A stretch of 64,000 bases of DNA, taken from contig JAFTJF010000001.1 in assembly GCA_017456555.1 (NCBI GenBank), positions 1 to 64,000 on the forward strand, in the 5' to 3' direction. A program made the translations under genes and the position numbers. Source of the DNA: Clostridia bacterium. Its GTDB lineage: Bacteria > Bacillota > Clostridia > TANB77 > CAG-508. Numbering within the stretch: position 1 is the stretch's first letter; each line of letters begins with the position of its first letter. The notes under the pieces were generated by a model. It did no database searches and was not told the DNA's origin. It saw nothing but the letters and a program-made list of their open reading frames with translations. Below, in pieces: positions 60,700 to 64,000 of this stretch.

Positions 60700-61944
60700 C
60701 TATTTTCCTTCTTTCATCCAATCTTTTCCATCAACAAATCTTGCTACTAACATTGATGCTGCACTATCTCCAACTGAGTTAAGTACAGTTGCTGGAGCAT
60801 CTATTATTGTTGCAATTATTGTTAATATTGGAAGAGATGCAACTGGGAAGCCCATCATTGAAATTATGAACATTTCTGAAATTGTTCCTCCTCCAATTGG
60901 AACTGCTGTTACTAAAAGATTTGCAACTAATGCTATACCAAGCATTCCAAGTACATCTGCAGCTGTTGTCATTTGAACTCCAAATAATGTTACTAAAAAC
61001 ATTATTTTAAACATAGAACCTATAATAGTTCCATCTTTATGGAATGATGTTCCAAGTGGTATTGTTGTTTCTGCAATATCTGAAGGAACCCCCATTTTTT
61101 TAGCAGCATCCATATTAACAGGAATATTAGCAGCACTAGAACATGTAGCTAAAGCTGTTAATGTTGGCGGAATTGCATGTTTCCAAAATGCAACAACTCC
61201 TTTTTTTCCACCTGCTATAAATGCATATATTGTATAAAATACTAAATAAAAAGCTATTGATACAACTAAATATATTACAAATGTTTTTGCATATCCAAGA
61301 GCGATTGTTGCTCCAAAAGTTCCAACCATAGAAGCCATGTAGCAACCTAATCCGATTGGTGCATAATACATAACAATTTTTAAAACATTTTCTACAACAA
61401 CATTTGCTGATTCAAGTAATTTTTTAACTGGTTCACCATTTTCTCCTGACATTCTAATTGCTACACCAACTAAAATTGACATTACTAGTAATGCTGTTAT
61501 ATTGTCTTTTGATAATAATTTTGGAAAATCATTTACTGTAAGTAAACTTGCTGTTCTTTCTAAAAGATTTAGTTCTTCTTCCTCAGCCTCTACATCTTCT
61601 AAAGAACTTCTTATTGCTTCACCATCTTCTACACTAACTAAGTTCGCTTTAAGTGTAGCTCCAAATCCTACAAATACAGATATTAATGACATAATCAAAA
61701 ATACTGCTACAATAACTCCAATAATTTTTCCCATTCTTTTTGGATTTTCCATTTTTGTTATTGCTGTTGTAATATTGAAAAAGATTAATGGAACAATAAT
61801 AACTAATAATAAGTTTAAGAATATATCCCCTAAAGGACTAAGTACAGCTGCTTTTTCTTGAAATACTATTCCAACGATTGCACCAACAATTATAGCAGCT
61901 ACAAGAATAATTGTTGATTTGTAATTTGATAAAAATTTTTTCAT
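60700..61944 (-). CDS. Dicarboxylate/amino acid:cation symporter (DAACS family)
   Basis: A 414-residue membrane transporter. It has the family landmarks: a serine-rich re-entrant region (ATCSSAANIPVNM, about 265-277), the cation-binding FHKDGTIIG block and the PIGGGTISEM loop near the C-terminus. It carries glutamate, serine, threonine or C4-dicarboxylates with Na+ or H+; the substrate is not clear. AAGGGG before the ATG. An acidic loop (EAEEEELNLLE, about 119-129) is unusual. Confidence 0.92.
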   Translation of the reverse strand: MKKFLSNYKSTIILVAAIIVGAIVGIVFQEKAAVLSPLGDIFLNLLLVIIVPLIFFNITTAITKMENPKRMGKIIGVIVAVFLIMSLISVFVGFGATLKANLVSVEDGEAIRSSLEDVEAEEEELNLLERTASLLTVNDFPKLLSKDNITALLVMSILVGVAIRMSGENGEPVKKLLESANVVVENVLKIVMYYAPIGLGCYMASMVGTFGATIALGYAKTFVIYLVVSIAFYLVFYTIYAFIAGGKKGVVAFWKHAIPPTLTALATCSSAANIPVNMDAAKKMGVPSDIAETTIPLGTSFHKDGTIIGSMFKIMFLVTLFGVQMTTAADVLGMLGIALVANLLVTAVPIGGGTISEMFIISMMGFPVASLPILTIIATIIDAPATVLNSVGDSAASMLVARFVDGKDWMKEGK

Positions 61945-62098
61945 AATGTAAACCCCTTTATTAGGTGTTAAGATTAAGACATAATTATATCTCTTAATAT
62001 CTAATTACTGACATTATATTTCAGATTTGTCAAAATATCAATTATTTTTTCATTTTCTTGTATTATTTTTTACAAACACATATCTCAAACTTATAAAA

Positions 62099-63139
62099 TT
62101 ATAATTGACTAGCTATACCTAAAATTAACTTTTCTGTTTCTCCCCATCCTAAACATGGGTCTGTTATTGATTTCCCATAGACTCCGTCTTCTGGTTTTTG
62201 AGAACCTTCTTCAATATAAGACTCTATCATAAAACCTTTTATCATTTTCTTGATATTATCACTATGCCTCATAGCATGAAGTACTTCATTTGCAATTCTT
62301 ACTTGTTCTTTATATTTTTTACCACTATTAGAATGATTTGTATCAACAATAACTGCTGGATTTTTATAACCATTATCATAATATAATTCATATAAATGAC
62401 TTAAGTCTTCATAATGATAATTTGGGTGATTATTTCCATGTTTATCTACATAACCTCTTAAAATAGCATGTGTCATATCATTTCCTGTTGTATCAACTTC
62501 CCATCCACTATATAAAAATGTGTGACCATTTTGAGCAGCTTTAATCGAATTTAACATTATTGAAAGATCTCCACTTGTTGGATTTTTCATTCCAACTGGA
62601 ATATTGATTCCAGAAGAAACTAATCTATGTCCTTGATTTTCAACAGAACGAGCTCCTACAGCAACATATGATAATACATCTGAAAGATATTTATAATTTT
62701 CTGGATAAAGCATTTCATCAGCTGCACACAATCCAGTTTCTTCTATTGCTCTTATATGTAATCTACGAATTGCTTTTATCCCTTCAAGCATATCTGGTTC
62801 TTTATTCGGATCTGGTTGATGCAGCATTCCTTTGTAACCTGTACCAATTGTTCTAGGTTTTCCTGTATATATTCTTGGTATTATAATTATTTTGTCTTTT
62901 ACTTTTTCTTGTACTTCGACTAAACGATGAATATAATCCAAAACTGAATCCATTCTGTCAGCTGAACATGGACCAATTATTAAAATAAATTTATTAGATT
63001 CTCCTCTAAAAACTTCTGCTATTTCTTTATCTCTTTGTTCTTTTACTTTTATTGCTTTTTTAGATAATGGCAATTCTGCTTTTAACTCTTTTGCACTTGG
63101 TAATTTTCTTTTATAAGTTATATTTGAATTTTTTTCCAT
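62099..63139 (-). CDS. 3-deoxy-7-phosphoheptulonate synthase (DAHP synthase, AroG type)
   Basis: First enzyme of the shikimate pathway, joining phosphoenolpyruvate and erythrose-4-P. The 346-residue TIM-barrel enzyme has IIGPCSADRMDSVLDYI (about 56-72), PRTIGTGYKGMLHQPDPNK and the metal-binding DTNHSNSGKKYKEQVRI block. It is the type I-alpha form. AAGGAG before the ATG. It follows an aminotransferase, consistent with aromatic amino acid synthesis. Confidence 0.95.
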   Translation of the reverse strand: MEKNSNITYKRKLPSAKELKAELPLSKKAIKVKEQRDKEIAEVFRGESNKFILIIGPCSADRMDSVLDYIHRLVEVQEKVKDKIIIIPRIYTGKPRTIGTGYKGMLHQPDPNKEPDMLEGIKAIRRLHIRAIEETGLCAADEMLYPENYKYLSDVLSYVAVGARSVENQGHRLVSSGINIPVGMKNPTSGDLSIMLNSIKAAQNGHTFLYSGWEVDTTGNDMTHAILRGYVDKHGNNHPNYHYEDLSHLYELYYDNGYKNPAVIVDTNHSNSGKKYKEQVRIANEVLHAMRHSDNIKKMIKGFMIESYIEEGSQKPEDGVYGKSITDPCLGWGETEKLILGIASQL

Positions 63140-63214
63140 TTTAATTTCTCCTTTTCATTTTAATTAATATTTATTTAATTTTGTTTGTTTTTTTTTAAAT
63201 CGTTTCAAAATCAA

Positions 63215-64000
63215 TTAGGTTTTATTATATTTTTTTCCAAAAACTTCTTCTGCTAAATTTTCAAAGGCTTTAAGTGATCTTTTTATCATATCATTTGAAA
63301 CACAATAAGAAATTCTCACATACCTTGGATAAGAAAATGCGCTTCCTGGAACTACTAAAATATTATATTTCTTAGCTATATTACAAAATTCTTTATCATC
63401 ACTTATTGGTGATTTTACAAACAAATAAAATGCTCCTTGTGGATATACACATTCAAAATTTAACTCTTTTAATCCATTGTATAATAAATCACGATTTTTC
63501 TTATATTCTGATACATCTACTTTCAAATCTACACATTCACCAATAACTTTTTGCATAAGTGCTGGAGCATTTACACAACCAATTACTCTGTTTGCAATTG
63601 TAACTGCTGCAAAAACATTTTCACTATCTTCCATCTCATCTGGAACTACAACATAACCAATTCTTTCTCCTGGAAGTGATAATGATTTACTATATGAATA
63701 TACAACAAAAGTATTATTATAAAACTTTGTTACATATGGCACTACAGTATCATCATAAACTAATTCTCTATATGGTTCATCTGAAATAAGAAATATTGTA
63801 TTATTAAACTCTTTTTCTTTTTTCACCATTATGTCTGATAAACTTTTTAATACCTCTTCTGAATAAATAGCACCAGTTGGATTATTTGGTGTATTTATAA
63901 TAACTGCTCTTGTTTTTGGAGTTATTTTTCTTTCAAATTCATCTAAGTTTGGTTCGAAATTAGGTTCCTTACATTTTACTTCAACAACTTTACCATCATA
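63215..64000 (-). CDS. Class I/II aminotransferase (partial)
   Basis: A pyridoxal-phosphate aminotransferase whose N-terminus lies beyond the window. The reading frame is open to the right edge and includes INTPNNPTGA (about 63893-63864), SDEPYRELVYDD, and the PLP-binding lysine in SYSKSLSLPGERIGY. The C-terminal domain is complete. It is an aspartate/aromatic-type enzyme, placed just before DAHP synthase. The internal start at 63829 is not real. Confidence 0.9.
   Translation of the reverse strand, partial: YDGKVVEVKCKEPNFEPNLDEFERKITPKTRAVIINTPNNPTGAIYSEEVLKSLSDIMVKKEKEFNNTIFLISDEPYRELVYDDTVVPYVTKFYNNTFVVYSYSKSLSLPGERIGYVVVPDEMEDSENVFAAVTIANRVIGCVNAPALMQKVIGECVDLKVDVSEYKKNRDLLYNGLKELNFECVYPQGAFYLFVKSPISDDKEFCNIAKKYNILVVPGSAFSYPRYVRISYCVSNDMIKRSLKAFENLAEEVFGKKYNKT

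Noticed and set aside
63215..63829. Aminotransferase starting at an internal ATG (63829)
   Set aside because: The frame continues upstream to the edge with INTPNNPTGA, so the internal ATG is not the start.
1..64000. CRISPR arrays, insertion sequences or prophage
   Set aside because: No regularly spaced repeats, transposase or phage structural genes were seen. The only direct repeat over 50 bp is the tRNA-Leu duplication.

Overview
The window is a low-GC (roughly a quarter to a third G+C by eye), densely coded bacterial chromosome segment. Strong Shine-Dalgarno sites (AGGAGG types), T-box and SAM-I leaders, sdpR/sdpI, a sortase, a PolA without proofreading residues and short intrinsic terminators point to an anaerobic Bacillota/Clostridia lineage, probably a gut commensal. 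I cannot name a genus. Almost all genes are on the minus strand; only tspO, a TetR regulator and tRNA-Thr are on the plus strand.

Region by region (transcription mostly right to left). 0.2-1.1 kb: an orphan DNA methyltransferase richer in G+C than its surroundings. 1.2-6.7 kb: an envelope cluster of MBOAT O-acyltransferase, DHHW partner, two tandem DUF3137 membrane proteins and a DUF4358 lipid- or membrane-anchored protein. 6.9-15.6 kb: a condensation-fold acyltransferase, a small XRE protein, farnesyl diphosphate synthase, a frameshifted MATE exporter, a tocopherol-cyclase-like protein, TspO, flavodoxin and cardiolipin synthase. 15.7-17.5 kb: a four-helix membrane protein, then a small TetR regulon: two paralogous charged proteins and their probable regulator, linked by three copies of one palindrome. 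17.6-23.0 kb: an operon of HD protein, CaCA antiporter, MFS transporter, an overlapped 46-residue membrane peptide, a 117-residue membrane protein, an SH3b surface protein and LysR. 23-28 kb: membrane-tethered PstS-like protein and partner, YgjV-like protein, type II pantothenate kinase, and an XRE regulator with its operators. 28.1-29.1 kb: sdpR-sdpI with two matching operators. 29.1-30.9 kb: a sortase overlapping its likely LPKAG substrate.

31-46 kb: Pr6Pr membrane protein, a glucosaminidase-type hydrolase, tRNA-Leu with a 53-bp partial duplication, phosphopentomutase, an unknown 776-residue coiled-coil protein, a G+C-richer lipoprotein, HelD, a serpin-like membrane-anchored protein, T-box-controlled threonyl-tRNA synthetase, a LolA-like protein, a membrane protein and a CYTH protein. 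46.7-55.3 kb: tRNA-Thr, a DUF5050-like sensor-type protein, a cysteine-bearing glucosaminidase with a dockerin-like tail, SAM-I-controlled metK, and two translationally coupled proteins of unknown function. 54.4-60.6 kb: a housekeeping operon (Nudix, NDK-like, HAD, rhomboid, polA, YjdF-like). 60.7-64 kb: dicarboxylate/amino-acid symporter, DAHP synthase and the 3' part of a class I/II aminotransferase that runs off the window.

Most genes are recognisable chromosomal housekeeping or envelope functions. The best candidates for something undescribed are the three-operator TetR module, the partial tRNA-Leu duplication, the sORF-containing MFS/SH3 operon, the sortase pair, and the two large conserved-looking proteins with no recognisable domain. 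I saw no CRISPR array, IS element, prophage or complete restriction-modification or defence system.
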